64,000 nt of DNA from Amycolatopsis suaedae (GCF_004214935.1 NZ_SFCC01000013.1:221081-285080); one strand, 5' to 3'. Positions 32,820 through 42,536 are shown, numbered from the stretch's first letter. Translations and numbers: made by a program. Notes: a model not told the origin generated them from the sequence alone.

Positions 32820-35525
32820 ATGACCGTGCGAATCGAAGTTCTGGGCCCGGTTCGCGTCCTGGTCGACGGCACAGTGGTGCCCCTGCGTGGCCTGGCACGG
32901 ACCCTTCTCGCGGGCTTGTCCTCTCGCGCGGGCGACATGGTGCCGGTCCCGGTACTGGTGCGCTGGCTGTGGTCCGGCGGCCCGCCACCGCGTAAGCCGC
33001 GGCAGGCCGTGCACGCCCTGGTGCACCGGCTCCGGGAGGTCGTCGGCGACCTGCTGCGTACCACCCCTGGCGGCTATGTCCTCGCCGCCGACGCGGACAG
33101 CCTCGACCTGGCCGGCTTCCGCCGCCTGGTCACCGAGTCCGAGCGGCACGAGGCCGCCGGCCGGACCGCCGACGCGGGCACGTGCCTGGACGACGCCCTG
33201 GCACTGTGGCAGAGCAGCGCGTTCGTCGACGTCGACTCGGACACCTTCCGGCACGACGAGGCCGAACCGCTGAACGCCGAGCGAATCGCGGCCGCGCGGC
33301 GGTGGGCGAACCTGCGGCTCCAGCTGGGCCTGCTCGACGGCGTCGCCCCCGAGCTGACCAGGCTGGTCCGCGAGCACCCGTCCGGCCGGCGGCTGCACGA
33401 GCTGCTGATCACGGTGCTGCTCCGGTCGGGCAGGCGGGCCGAGGCACTGGCCGAGTACGACCGGCTCGGCGTCCCGTCGCCGGGGTTGCGTGCCCTGCTC
33501 GACGAGCAGGGCACGGCGGCCGAGGTGCCACGGCAACTGCCGTCCGCGATCCCTCATTTCGTCGGGCGGTCCGCCGAACTGCGACGGCTCGCCGAGCTGG
33601 CGGCCGGACCCGCGACCGTGGTCGTCGAAGGGACCGCCGGTGTCGGGAAGACCGCCCTCGCCGTGACCTTCGCGCACCGGTCCGCGGAGAAGTACCCGGG
33701 CGGGCAGATCTTTCTCAACCTGCGTGGCTACGAGCCGGACGCGGCACTGGACGCGACGTCGGCCCTGCTCGTTCTGCTGCACTCGATCGGTGTCCCCGGC
33801 GACACGGTCCCGGCCGCCGTCGACGAGCGGGTCGCGCTGTGGCGTGCCCGGACCGCCTACCGGCGGTTGCTGGTGATCCTGGACAACGTGCGCGACCGCG
33901 AGCTGCTCGCCCCGCTGCTGCCGGGGCCCGGCTGCACGACGCTGGTCACCACCAGGGACCGGCAGGCCGGACCGGGCCTCGCCATGGTCACGGTCGAGCC
34001 GATGCCACCCGGCGACGGGGTGCGCCTGCTGTCCCGGATCCTCGGCGAGGAGAGGGTGACGCACGACCCGGAAGCCGGCAGGCGGTTCGTCGCCCGGTGC
34101 GCGGGACTGCCACTGGCGATCCGGATCCTGAGTGAGAACGCCGGCCTGCATCCCGGGCTGTCACTGCGGGACTTCCTCGGTGCGCTGGACGGACCGGACG
34201 ACCTGACGGCGTTCGCCGTCGACGACGACCCGGCCGCCGACCTGCGCTCGGTGTTCGCCCATTCCTACCGCGCGCTCGACCAGGACACCGCGCGGCTGTT
34301 CCGGCTGCTCGGCCTGCATCCCGGGGTGGACTTCACCGCACGGGCCGCCGCCGCCCTCGCCGGCATCGAGGACGCCACCGCGCAGCGTCGACTGAGCCAG
34401 CTCACGGCCGCTCATCTCGTCGAGGAGCCCGAACCCGGCCGCTTCCGGTTCCACGACCTGCTGCGTGCCTACGCGAAGGACCTGTGCGGGCAACAGGACA
34501 CCGCCGCCGAACGCGACGCGGCAACCGGCCGGCTGCTCGACTGGTTCCTCGCCGCCACGGCCGAGGCGGGTGCGCTGCTGCTACCACACCGCCGAGTCCA
34601 CCTGGCGACCATCACGACGACGGCCCGCCCGCCCGCACTGGCAGACCTGACGCAGGCACGCGAGTGGTGCCGGGCCGAATACCCGAACCTGCTCGCCGCG
34701 ATCCGGCTCGCCGCGGCGACAGCCCGGCACCGCTACGCCTGGCAGCTGCCCTGGGCACTCCAGTCCTACCTGCTCAACCAGACCCTGCTGCACGACGGGC
34801 TCGCCGTGCACGACCTCGCGCTCACGGCGGCGCGTCACCTCGGAGACCAGCGGGCGCAGGCGTGGATCCTGACCTGCCGGGGCTTCCTGTACACCTACCT
34901 GCTCGACGACCGGCGTGCCCTGGACAGCCATCGCGGCGCGCTGGACCTGCGCAGAGCCGTCGGCGACCGGATGCTCGAAGGTGAGAGCCTGCTCAACCTC
35001 GCCCTGGTCCACCAGCGGACCGGCGAGCAGGACCAGGCTCTGCGCGACTGCCTCGGCGCCCTCGCCATCGCCCGCGAACTGGGTCTCCGCTATGCCGAAC
35101 TCGCCTGCCTGAGCACGCTCGCCGGCATCGAGATCGCACTCGGCCGGTACGCCGGCGCGCTGGGACACCTGCACGAGTCGATCGCGATCCAGGACAAGCT
35201 CCAGGACCGCCACCACGACGGGTTACGGCTGACCAACCTGGGGCTGGCGACCGCCGGCCTGGGCAAGCTGGACGAGAGTGCAGGCTGGCTGCGCCGCGCG
35301 GTGGAAGCGTTCCGGGACAACGACGAGTCGTTCGAGGAATCCAGCAGGCTGGTGCTGCTCGGCGAGGTGCACCGGCGGCGTGGTGCCGGCGAGGCCGCCC
35401 AGGCCTGCTTCGACCGGGCGCGGCGGCTGGTCGGCGAACTCGTCGACCAGCAGGTCATCACCCCGGCCAAGGCCGCCCGGTGGTTCGACGAGGCGATGGC
35501 GCTGTTCGGCCCCGGAACGGCGTAG
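32820..35525 (+). CDS. SARP/AfsR-type regulator with NB-ARC and TPR domains
   Basis: 901 residues, ATG at 32820. DNA-binding domain RIEVLGPVRVLVDGTVVPLRGLARTLLAGLSSRAGDMVPVPVLVRWLW, BTAD to about 235, then NB-ARC with EGTAGVGKTAL near 270, LLVILDNV near 351, CAGLPLAIRI and RFHDLLRAYAKDL, and C-terminal TPR. It is a paralogue of the divergent SARP at 29588-32797. The first SARP segment has alternative, shorter sequences in the recognition helix, so the two likely bind different sites. The target cluster is not visible in the window. Confidence 0.93.
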   Translation: MTVRIEVLGPVRVLVDGTVVPLRGLARTLLAGLSSRAGDMVPVPVLVRWLWSGGPPPRKPRQAVHALVHRLREVVGDLLRTTPGGYVLAADADSLDLAGFRRLVTESERHEAAGRTADAGTCLDDALALWQSSAFVDVDSDTFRHDEAEPLNAERIAAARRWANLRLQLGLLDGVAPELTRLVREHPSGRRLHELLITVLLRSGRRAEALAEYDRLGVPSPGLRALLDEQGTAAEVPRQLPSAIPHFVGRSAELRRLAELAAGPATVVVEGTAGVGKTALAVTFAHRSAEKYPGGQIFLNLRGYEPDAALDATSALLVLLHSIGVPGDTVPAAVDERVALWRARTAYRRLLVILDNVRDRELLAPLLPGPGCTTLVTTRDRQAGPGLAMVTVEPMPPGDGVRLLSRILGEERVTHDPEAGRRFVARCAGLPLAIRILSENAGLHPGLSLRDFLGALDGPDDLTAFAVDDDPAADLRSVFAHSYRALDQDTARLFRLLGLHPGVDFTARAAAALAGIEDATAQRRLSQLTAAHLVEEPEPGRFRFHDLLRAYAKDLCGQQDTAAERDAATGRLLDWFLAATAEAGALLLPHRRVHLATITTTARPPALADLTQAREWCRAEYPNLLAAIRLAAATARHRYAWQLPWALQSYLLNQTLLHDGLAVHDLALTAARHLGDQRAQAWILTCRGFLYTYLLDDRRALDSHRGALDLRRAVGDRMLEGESLLNLALVHQRTGEQDQALRDCLGALAIARELGLRYAELACLSTLAGIEIALGRYAGALGHLHESIAIQDKLQDRHHDGLRLTNLGLATAGLGKLDESAGWLRRAVEAFRDNDESFEESSRLVLLGEVHRRRGAGEAAQACFDRARRLVGELVDQQVITPAKAARWFDEAMALFGPGTA

Positions 35526-35559
35526 GTTTGAGACAGCCGCCGAAGGGGTATCCGTCACC

Positions 35560-36591
35560 GTGGACTCTGAACCTCCCAGTTCCGGCCCCGGGTGGGCCGG
35601 CGCCCCGGCCTGGCACGGGCCCGGACCCGAGGACGCCTTCACCCACCCGGCGCTGTTCTACCGCACACCGGCGGACTACCTGGCCGCCACGGTGCCGTTC
35701 GTGGTCGGCGGCCTGGCGCGGGACGAGCCGGTCGCCGTCTCCGTACCCAGGGACAACCTGGTGGCGCTGCGGGACGCGGTCGCCGCCTCCGGGGCGCCGG
35801 CCGACCAGGTGCGCTGGCTGGACATGACCGAGGCCGGCCGCAATCCCGGCCGCATCATCCCCGGTGTCCTGCGGGCCTTCGCCGACCAGCACCCGCGACG
35901 GCGGGTGCGGATCATCGGCGAGCCGATCTGGGCCGGGCGCAGCGCCGACGAGTACCCGGCCTGCGCCCAGCACGAAGCCCTGATCAACGCGGCGTTCCGG
36001 GGCCGGGAGGTGACCATCCTGTGCCCGTACGACACGCATCGGCTCACCTCGGCGGTGCTGACCGAGGCCGAGCTGACGCATCCCGTGATCGTCGAGGGCG
36101 ACCGGCACTGGACCAGCACCGGTTACGCGCCCGACGCCGTGGTCGACACGCACAACCAGCCACTCCCCGAACCGGAACAGGTCTCCGCCTACCCCGCGGA
36201 CGGCATCACCGCGTCCGGCCTGGCGGCCATCCGGCGCTGGGCAGCCGACCACAGCGCCCGGGCGGGGCTCGATCCGCAACGGCAGGACGACGTCGTGCTC
36301 GCGGTCAACGAGCTGGCGGCCAACTGCATCGACCACGGGCACGCCAGCCGCCTGGCGTGCTGGACGACCGGGTCGGCGCTGGTCTTCCAGGCCACCAACG
36401 CCAGTCCCGGCCCGCTGTCCCCACTGGCCGGCAGGCTCCCCGTTCCCGTAGACCACCGGCGCGGACGCGGCCTGCTCATGATCAACCAGATCGCCGACCT
36501 CGTCCGGCTGCACACCGGTGACGGCCACATCACCGTCCGCGTGTACGTCGATCTGCCCGCTCGCGACGGGAAACCGGCGCAGGCAGGTTGA
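35560..36591 (+). CDS. MEDS-domain anti-sigma factor-like ATPase
   Basis: 343 residues from a GTG at 35560; AAGGGG lies upstream. The N-terminal 190 residues are a MEDS sensory domain (HPALFYRTPADYLAATVPFVVGGLARDEPVAVSVP, RVRIIGEPIWAGRSADEYPACAQHEALINAAF, PYDTHRL). The C-terminal HATPase_c domain (about 240-335: VLAVNELAANCIDHG, GRGLLMINQIADLV) resembles anti-sigma serine kinases such as RsbW. It probably switches a sigma factor or its antagonist through a small-molecule signal. It lies between two SARP genes, so it may share their regulon. Confidence 0.9.
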   Translation: MDSEPPSSGPGWAGAPAWHGPGPEDAFTHPALFYRTPADYLAATVPFVVGGLARDEPVAVSVPRDNLVALRDAVAASGAPADQVRWLDMTEAGRNPGRIIPGVLRAFADQHPRRRVRIIGEPIWAGRSADEYPACAQHEALINAAFRGREVTILCPYDTHRLTSAVLTEAELTHPVIVEGDRHWTSTGYAPDAVVDTHNQPLPEPEQVSAYPADGITASGLAAIRRWAADHSARAGLDPQRQDDVVLAVNELAANCIDHGHASRLACWTTGSALVFQATNASPGPLSPLAGRLPVPVDHRRGRGLLMINQIADLVRLHTGDGHITVRVYVDLPARDGKPAQAG

Positions 36592-36592
36592 C

Positions 36593-36598
36593 TATCCT
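36593..36598 (+). promoter_or_regulatory. -10 element, likely leaderless promoter of the third SARP gene
   Basis: TATCCT ends six bases before the GTG at 36605 and lies immediately after the stop of the MEDS gene. No ribosome site is present. Confidence 0.45.
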
Positions 36599-36604
36599 CG
36601 ACGG

Positions 36605-39600
36605 GTGTCGATCGAGCTGAGGCTGCTGGCGACGGTGGCCTTCCGGGGGCGGGAGGTGACCGCGCCCCGGCTGCGGAACCTGATCGCCCTGCTGGCCGAC
36701 GACCTGCGCCGCGGCTGCGGCACGGACCGCCTGGTCGAGGGACTCTGGCCGGACGAACAGCCGGAGAACCCGGCGAAGGCACTACGGGTCCTGGTCTCCC
36801 GGGTACGTGCCCAGCTCGCCGCCGACCTGATCGAGAACACCGCGTCGGGCTATCGCCTGACGCTGGACCCGGGCGCGGTCGACACCGGCGTGGCCCGGGA
36901 ACTGGCCGCGCGGGGCGCGGAGGCCCTGCGCCGGGGCGACCACCACGGCGCCCTGACCGCCGCGGACGACGGCCTCGCGCTGTGGGACGGCGGCGACGGC
37001 GACGAGTACGGCCCGGTGGCCGAGCTCCGCTCCCGGTTGACCGGGACGCACCGGTCGCTGACCAGGACCCGGGCGCTCGCGTTGTCCCTGGCCGGGAGAC
37101 CCGCCGAAGCCCTGGAGGCGTTACGCCTGCTGGCGGCGGAGGACGGCCACGACGAGGAGGTCCTGCTGGAGCTGCTGCGCAGCGAGGCGGCCACCGCGGG
37201 GGCGGCCACGGCGCTGGCCAGCTACGAGCGGTACCGGCGGCGGCTGCGCGACGAACTCGGCACCGACCCGGGACCGGCGCTGCGGGCACTGCACCGCCGG
37301 CTGCTGCGCGGCGAGGTGGTCCGCAAGGGCGTCGAACACGAGCCGAACGCCCTGCTCGGCAGGGCGAACGACCTCGCGGCCGTCACGGGCATGCTGACGA
37401 CGTCCCGGGTCGTGACGATTCTGGGCCCCGGCGGCCTGGGCAAGACACGGCTGGCGCAGGCGGTGAGCCTGGACTCGGCCTGCGACGTCTACTTCGTCCC
37501 GCTGGCCGGGGTCACCGGCCACGTGGCCCACGAGGTCGCCTCCGTGGTGGGAGCCGGGGATCCGCTCCACTTCCGGCGGCCGGCCGACGTGGTGTCCGGC
37601 ATCGTCAACGCGATCGGGCAGGCACCGGCGCTGCTGGTGCTGGACAACTGTGAGCACGTGCTCGACTCGGTGGCCGAGCTGGTCCGTGTCCTGGTGTCCG
37701 CGACCCGCGAGGTACGGGTCCTCACCACGAGCCGTGCGCCACTCGGGTTGTCCTCCGAGGCGGTCTACCGGCTGCCCGAACTGCCCCTCGCCACGGCGGT
37801 CGAGTTGTTCGGGCAACGGGCGCGGTCCGCACGTCCCGGCGTCGAGCTGCCCGCGGACGTCGTGGCGGGCCTGTGCCGGCAGCTGGACGGCCTGCCGCTG
37901 GCGATCGAACTCGCCGCGGCCCGGGCGCGGATCATGTCGGTACCCGAGATCGCCGCACGGCTGGACGACCGGTTCGCCTTGCTGCGCGGTGGTTCCCGGG
38001 ACACGCCCAGCCGGCACCGGACGCTGCACGGTGTCGTCGAGTGGAGCTGGAACCTCCTGACCGAGTCCAGCCGGAGCGCGATGGGGCCGCTGTCCGTCTT
38101 TCCCGGCGGGTTCACGCTGTCGGCCGCCGAACACGTGCTCGGCGCCGAGGCGAGGGACATCCTGGAGCATCTCACCGACCAGTCGCTGCTCAAGGCCGTC
38201 GACACACCGGCAGGCGTCCGGTTCCAGATGCTGGAGACCGTCCGGGAGTTCTGCGCGAACCGGCGCGACGACACGGCGGTGGACGCCTTCCTCGCCTGGG
38301 CACGGCAGTTCGGCCTGGCCCACCACGAGGCGGTGTTCGGCGCGGACCCGATCGCCTCCGCCGTCCTGATCGAAGCCGAACAGGACAACCTGGTGCGGGC
38401 ACTGCGGTACGGCATCGAGCGGCACGACGGGGCGACGGTCGCGTCCGCGGCCTCGGTGCTGACCAGCATGTGGCTGCTGGCGTCGAACTACGACATGACC
38501 GAGGCCCACGTGGACGACATCGGCTACGTGCTCGCGCACTACCGGCCCGATCCGGAGTTCGTGGAGGTGACCAGGACGACCGCCGCGATCTGCGCCACCA
38601 CCAGGTTCATGATCCAGGGCCCTCGCGCGGTCCGCAGTCTTGTCGTGCTCAAGCGTCTGCCACCGGCCAAGCCGGACACCCTGGCCAGAGCCGCGGCCGC
38701 GCTGCTGTGCGGCGAAGCGGACACCGGTGAGCCGTTGCTGATCGCCGCGGCGAACTTTCTGGAAAGCCACATCAGGGAAAGCGAACTCGACCTGCCCGGG
38801 GCGCTGGCGGCAGCCAGGACGGCACAGGAACAGGCCGAGCGGGCTGCCCCGTGGGTGCAGTTGTCCACACGTGTCCGGCTCGGCGAACTGTGCCTGCACG
38901 AGGGCGAGATCGACGAAGCCAGGCACCATTTCACGGCGGCGTACGAGCTGTTCCCGGACGACATCGCCCACGTCGCCGTGTCCCTCGTCCACACTCACCT
39001 GCAGGCGGGCGACCTGGACGCCGCCGAGTGGTGGCTGGACTCGCTGCTGGGCGGCGCCGGGGCGGGACTCGACACCGACGGCGGCACGCCACCGCTCGGT
39101 GTCCAGGCCGAGATCCTGCTGGCGCGTGGCGAGATCGAAGCGGGCCTGCGGGTCTGGCGGGACGCGCTGCGGGTGCTCGATTCGCACGGTGGCACGCCGT
39201 ACCGGGTGCGGTCGTCGGGGATCGACCCGTGGCTCAACGAGGTCGAGGCGACCGTCGTGGTCGCGCACGCCCAGCACGGCCGCCTGGACCTGGTGGCGGA
39301 CCTGGTCGGCCGGTTGCCGGACCGGCTGGTTTCGCTGCTGCGGCATCCGACGGCCGACCCGTCGCCGTTCCTGCGCGAGTTCCGCGTGTGGGGTGCGCTG
39401 CTGCTGGCGGCCGGGATGGCCGAGCTGGCGCACCGGCCGCGGCACGCCGTCCGGCTGATCGCACTGGCCGAGCGGTGCTGTTTCCTGCGCGGGCACCAGC
39501 CGACGATGTCCCCGGAACGTGCCCGCCAGGCGGCCCGCGACGCGGACAGGGTGGCCTACGACGACGCCGTGTCGTCGTACGCCACCCTGAGCCGTGCCGA

Positions 39601-39646
39601 ACTGCGGATCGCGGCGCTGGAGGAGCTAACTCACCCGGACCGGTAG
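36605..39646 (+). CDS. BTAD/NB-ARC-type regulator (SARP-like)
   Basis: 1013 residues from a GTG at 36605. The first 250 residues are a short DNA-binding domain (SIELRLLATVAFRGREVTAPRLRNLIALLADDLRRGCGTDRLVEGLW) and a BTAD domain (LASYERYRRRLRDELGTDPGPALRALHRRLL). NTPase follows: ILGPGGLGKTRLA near 270, ALLVLDNCEHV near 343, TTSRAPLG, LDGLPLAIELAAAR, RHRTLHGVVEWSWNLL; then TPR-like helices. It belongs to a different SARP subgroup from the other two. The 3' end overlaps the convergent P450 gene by 21 bases. Confidence 0.92.
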   Translation: MSIELRLLATVAFRGREVTAPRLRNLIALLADDLRRGCGTDRLVEGLWPDEQPENPAKALRVLVSRVRAQLAADLIENTASGYRLTLDPGAVDTGVARELAARGAEALRRGDHHGALTAADDGLALWDGGDGDEYGPVAELRSRLTGTHRSLTRTRALALSLAGRPAEALEALRLLAAEDGHDEEVLLELLRSEAATAGAATALASYERYRRRLRDELGTDPGPALRALHRRLLRGEVVRKGVEHEPNALLGRANDLAAVTGMLTTSRVVTILGPGGLGKTRLAQAVSLDSACDVYFVPLAGVTGHVAHEVASVVGAGDPLHFRRPADVVSGIVNAIGQAPALLVLDNCEHVLDSVAELVRVLVSATREVRVLTTSRAPLGLSSEAVYRLPELPLATAVELFGQRARSARPGVELPADVVAGLCRQLDGLPLAIELAAARARIMSVPEIAARLDDRFALLRGGSRDTPSRHRTLHGVVEWSWNLLTESSRSAMGPLSVFPGGFTLSAAEHVLGAEARDILEHLTDQSLLKAVDTPAGVRFQMLETVREFCANRRDDTAVDAFLAWARQFGLAHHEAVFGADPIASAVLIEAEQDNLVRALRYGIERHDGATVASAASVLTSMWLLASNYDMTEAHVDDIGYVLAHYRPDPEFVEVTRTTAAICATTRFMIQGPRAVRSLVVLKRLPPAKPDTLARAAAALLCGEADTGEPLLIAAANFLESHIRESELDLPGALAAARTAQEQAERAAPWVQLSTRVRLGELCLHEGEIDEARHHFTAAYELFPDDIAHVAVSLVHTHLQAGDLDAAEWWLDSLLGGAGAGLDTDGGTPPLGVQAEILLARGEIEAGLRVWRDALRVLDSHGGTPYRVRSSGIDPWLNEVEATVVVAHAQHGRLDLVADLVGRLPDRLVSLLRHPTADPSPFLREFRVWGALLLAAGMAELAHRPRHAVRLIALAERCCFLRGHQPTMSPERARQAARDADRVAYDDAVSSYATLSRAELRIAALEELTHPDR

Positions 39647-40819
39647 GTGCCGGGCCCCGCACATGTCCAGCGCCGGGTGGAACACGGGCGGATCGTCCGG
39701 GATCGTCCGCAGGTCGCCGAACCGGTCGAGCAGGATGTTCAGCGCGATCCTGCCCTCCAGCCGGGCCAGCGGCGCCCCGAGGCAGAAGTGCGCACCGCGG
39801 CCGAAACCCAGGTGCGGGTTGGGGTCGCGGGTGAGGTCGTAGGTCGCGGGGTCGGCGAACCGGCGCGGGTCGCGGTTGGCCGCGCCGACCAGCGCGGTCA
39901 CCAGCTGCCCGCCGGGGAGGGCTCGGCCGCCGATCTCGGTGTCGCGGGTGGTGGCCCGCCAGACCCCGGGGACCGGGCTGATCAGCCGCAGCGACTCCTC
40001 CAGCGCCGCGGGTACCAGCGACCTGTCCCGGCGCACGGCGGCGGCCGCGTCCCGGTAGCGGTCCAGGCACATGATGGTGCTGCCGAGCAGGAGGGTCGTC
40101 GTGACGTGCCCGGCGATGAGCAGCAGTGCGCCGAAGCTGGTGATCTCGGCGTCGGTGAGCCGTTCACCGTCCACTTCGGCGTGCACGAGCCTGCTGAGCA
40201 GGTCCTCGCCCGGCCGGCGCCGCCGGCCGGCCGCGTGTTCGGCCAGGTAGTCCATCATCGGCAGGTACTCGGCCACGGCTGCCCGCGCGGCGGCCTGGAC
40301 GTCCACGCCGGGATCGGTCTCGTAGTGGACGATCTTGCTCTCCATGAGCTTGTCCGCCCAGTAGGCGAACAGTTTCCGGTCGGTGGCGGGAATGCCGAGC
40401 AGTTCGGCGATCACCGTCACCGGCAGCGGGTAGGCGATCTCCTCGACGAAGTCGAACTCGTCCCGGCCGGCCAGGCCGTCGGCCAGTTCGGTGACGATCT
40501 CCGTGATCCGGGGTTCCAGGTCGGCCACCACCCTGGGGGTGAAGGCCTGGCTGAGCACCTTGCGGCGCTGCCGGTGGAACGCGCCGTCCATCAGCAGCAG
40601 GTTCCCCGCGTTCAGGTCCTCGGCGGCCTGGTCGCGGTCGGCATGCGGGAAGTACGGGCTGATGTCGGAGGAGAACGTCCCCGGGTCGCCGAGAACCTGT
40701 TGTGCCTCGGGGTATCCGGTGACGAACCACGCGCCCATCCGCTCGTCGAACTCGACGGGATCGGCGGGCAGCGGGCCGTTCATCCAGAAGTGGGCGGGGT
40801 TGGTGTTCCACGCTGTCAC
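39626..40819 (-). CDS. Cytochrome P450
   Basis: 397 residues from a GTG at 40819, chosen because it overlaps the transporter stop (GTGA). Landmarks: I-helix LLIAGHVTTT with the oxygen-binding acidic/threonine region, ALEESLRLISP with the ExxR motif, RDPRRFADP, and the heme-binding loop LGFGRGAHFCLGAPLARLE with Cys near 345. It is a soluble bacterial class I enzyme needing a ferredoxin partner, none of which is nearby. Coupling to a DrrAB-type exporter suggests it modifies a secondary metabolite, but no biosynthetic core is in the window. Confidence 0.95.
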   Translation of the reverse strand: MTAWNTNPAHFWMNGPLPADPVEFDERMGAWFVTGYPEAQQVLGDPGTFSSDISPYFPHADRDQAAEDLNAGNLLLMDGAFHRQRRKVLSQAFTPRVVADLEPRITEIVTELADGLAGRDEFDFVEEIAYPLPVTVIAELLGIPATDRKLFAYWADKLMESKIVHYETDPGVDVQAAARAAVAEYLPMMDYLAEHAAGRRRRPGEDLLSRLVHAEVDGERLTDAEITSFGALLLIAGHVTTTLLLGSTIMCLDRYRDAAAAVRRDRSLVPAALEESLRLISPVPGVWRATTRDTEIGGRALPGGQLVTALVGAANRDPRRFADPATYDLTRDPNPHLGFGRGAHFCLGAPLARLEGRIALNILLDRFGDLRTIPDDPPVFHPALDMCGARHLPVRVS

Positions 40820-41574
40820 GGCTTGTGTCCCTTCTCGAAGGCCCGGCGCGACCACAGGTAGCCGACGGCCGCGAGGCCGGCACACCAGGCGATCGCGATC
40901 GCGGCCGTGCCGCCGACCGGGGTGCCCATCAGCAGGCCGCGCACGGCTTCGGTGATCGGGGTGAACGGCTGGTGCTCGGCGAACCAGTGCAGCCAGCCGG
41001 GAAGTGAGTCCGTCGGGACGAACCCGCTGCCCAGCATGGGCAGGAACGTCAGCGGCAGCGGCAGGTTGCTCGCCGACTCCGGTCCCCGTGCCACCAGCCC
41101 GACGGCGGCGGCGATCCAGGACAGCGCGAACATCAGCGACAGCAGGATTCCGGCGGCGGCCAGCCAGCCGAGGACGTCGACGTGCGGCCGGAAACCCAGC
41201 AGCAGCGCCACCGCGATCACCAGCGCGGTGCTGAAGGCCGTCTGGATGACACCGCCGAGGACGTGCCCGTTCAGCACCGCCGCACGGGAGATCGCCATGG
41301 TGCGCAAGCGTTTCATGATGCCGGCGACCTTGTCCGAGCTGACGCTCACCGCCGTGATGATGCAGCAGGACGTCACGGACACGATGAGAATCCCCGGCGT
41401 GACGTAGTCGACGTAGTCGGTGCCGTCCAGGCCCGCGGTCAGCGTGCGGCCGAAGACTCCCACGAACAGCAGCAGCATCAGCACCGGCATCGCCACGCCG
41501 CCGATGGTCAGCGACGGATAGCGCATCGAGTGTTTCACCTTGCGCCGCAACATGGTTATCGAGTCACCGGTCAT
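40816..41574 (-). CDS. ABC-2 exporter permease (DrrB type)
   Basis: 252 residues from the ATG at 41574. Six hydrophobic segments begin at MPVLMLLLFVGVFG; the DrrB family pattern GIMKRLRTMAISRAAVLNGHVLGGV and LPLTFLPMLGSGFVPTDSLPGWLHWFAEHQPFTPITEAVRGLLMG is clear. It forms the membrane part of a daunorubicin-resistance-like exporter with the upstream ATPase, with which it overlaps by four bases. Cargo is unknown. Confidence 0.93.
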   Translation of the reverse strand: MTGDSITMLRRKVKHSMRYPSLTIGGVAMPVLMLLLFVGVFGRTLTAGLDGTDYVDYVTPGILIVSVTSCCIITAVSVSSDKVAGIMKRLRTMAISRAAVLNGHVLGGVIQTAFSTALVIAVALLLGFRPHVDVLGWLAAAGILLSLMFALSWIAAAVGLVARGPESASNLPLPLTFLPMLGSGFVPTDSLPGWLHWFAEHQPFTPITEAVRGLLMGTPVGGTAAIAIAWCAGLAAVGYLWSRRAFEKGHKP

Positions 41575-42503
41575 GTGGTCACCTCCGTGGCGGTGAGTGC
41601 GAGGAAGACGTCGTCGAGGTCCGGGGTGTGCACCGTCAGCGTCTCCACGTCGATGCGGGCGTGCTCCAGCCGGTCGAGCAGGTCGTGCAGCGACCTGACG
41701 CCGCCGTCGCTGGGCACGTGCAGGGTCAGGGCGTCGTCGTCGCGGGCCGCGTCCCCGAGCAGGCGGGCCGCGTCGTCCAGCTGGTGCGGGCCGGCGAACC
41801 GCAGCAGGATGTGCCCGCCCGGAACCCGTCGTTTGAGCTCGGCCGGGGTTCCCTCGGCGACGAGCCTGCCGCCGTCCAGCACCGCGATGCGGTCGGCGAG
41901 CTGGTCGGCTTCCTCCAGGTACTGGGTGGTGAGGAAGATCGTGACGCCGTCGGCGACGAGGTTCCGGATGATCTCCCACATCATCCTGCGGCTGCGCGGG
42001 TCCAGACCGGTGGTCGGCTCGTCGAGGAAGATGATGCGCGGATCGCCCACCAGCGTCATGGCGAGATCGAGCCGCCTTCGCATGCCGCCCGAGTAGGTTC
42101 CCGGGAGCTTCCCGCCCGCCTCGGCCAGGTCGAAGCGGCGGAGCAGCCGCTCGGTGAGCTGCCTGCCCTCGCCGCGCGGGATCTGGCGCAGGTCCGCCAT
42201 CAGCTGGAGGTTCTCCGCGCCGGTGAGCAGATCGTCGATGGCCGCGAACTGCCCGGTGACCCCGATCGCGTGCCGCACGCCGGTGGTCTCGGTCCGCACG
42301 TCGAACCCCGCCACCCTGGCGGTTCCGTCGTCGGCGTCGATCAGTGTGGACAGGATCTGGACGGTCGTCGTCTTGCCCGCTCCGTTCGGCCCGAGCAGGG
42401 AGAAGACGGTCCCCGCCCGCACGGTCAGGTCGATGCCGTCCAGTACGACCTTGTCGCCGTAAGACTTCCGCAGCCCTCTCGCCGCGATCGCCGGTGTTGT
42501 CAT
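41571..42503 (-). CDS. ABC exporter ATP-binding protein (DrrA type)
   Basis: 310 residues from the ATG at 42503. Walker A LLGPNGAGKTTTV, Q-loop GVTGQFAAIDDLLTG, signature YSGGMRRRLDLAMTL, Walker B IIFLDEPTTGLD, then the long C-terminal extension typical of DrrA (TPDLDDVFLALTATEVTT). It powers export through the coupled permease and is first in the operon ATPase-permease-P450. Self-resistance or metabolite export is the likely role. Confidence 0.95.
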   Translation of the reverse strand: MTTPAIAARGLRKSYGDKVVLDGIDLTVRAGTVFSLLGPNGAGKTTTVQILSTLIDADDGTARVAGFDVRTETTGVRHAIGVTGQFAAIDDLLTGAENLQLMADLRQIPRGEGRQLTERLLRRFDLAEAGGKLPGTYSGGMRRRLDLAMTLVGDPRIIFLDEPTTGLDPRSRRMMWEIIRNLVADGVTIFLTTQYLEEADQLADRIAVLDGGRLVAEGTPAELKRRVPGGHILLRFAGPHQLDDAARLLGDAARDDDALTLHVPSDGGVRSLHDLLDRLEHARIDVETLTVHTPDLDDVFLALTATEVTT

Positions 42504-42536
42504 GCCGCAGACCCTGCCCGCGGACCGGATCAACGG

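Noticed and set aside
30831..34151. 1106-residue minus-strand open frame across both SARP genes
   Set aside because: The part over 32820-34151 is antisense to a clear SARP gene and the rest is out of frame with the other one.
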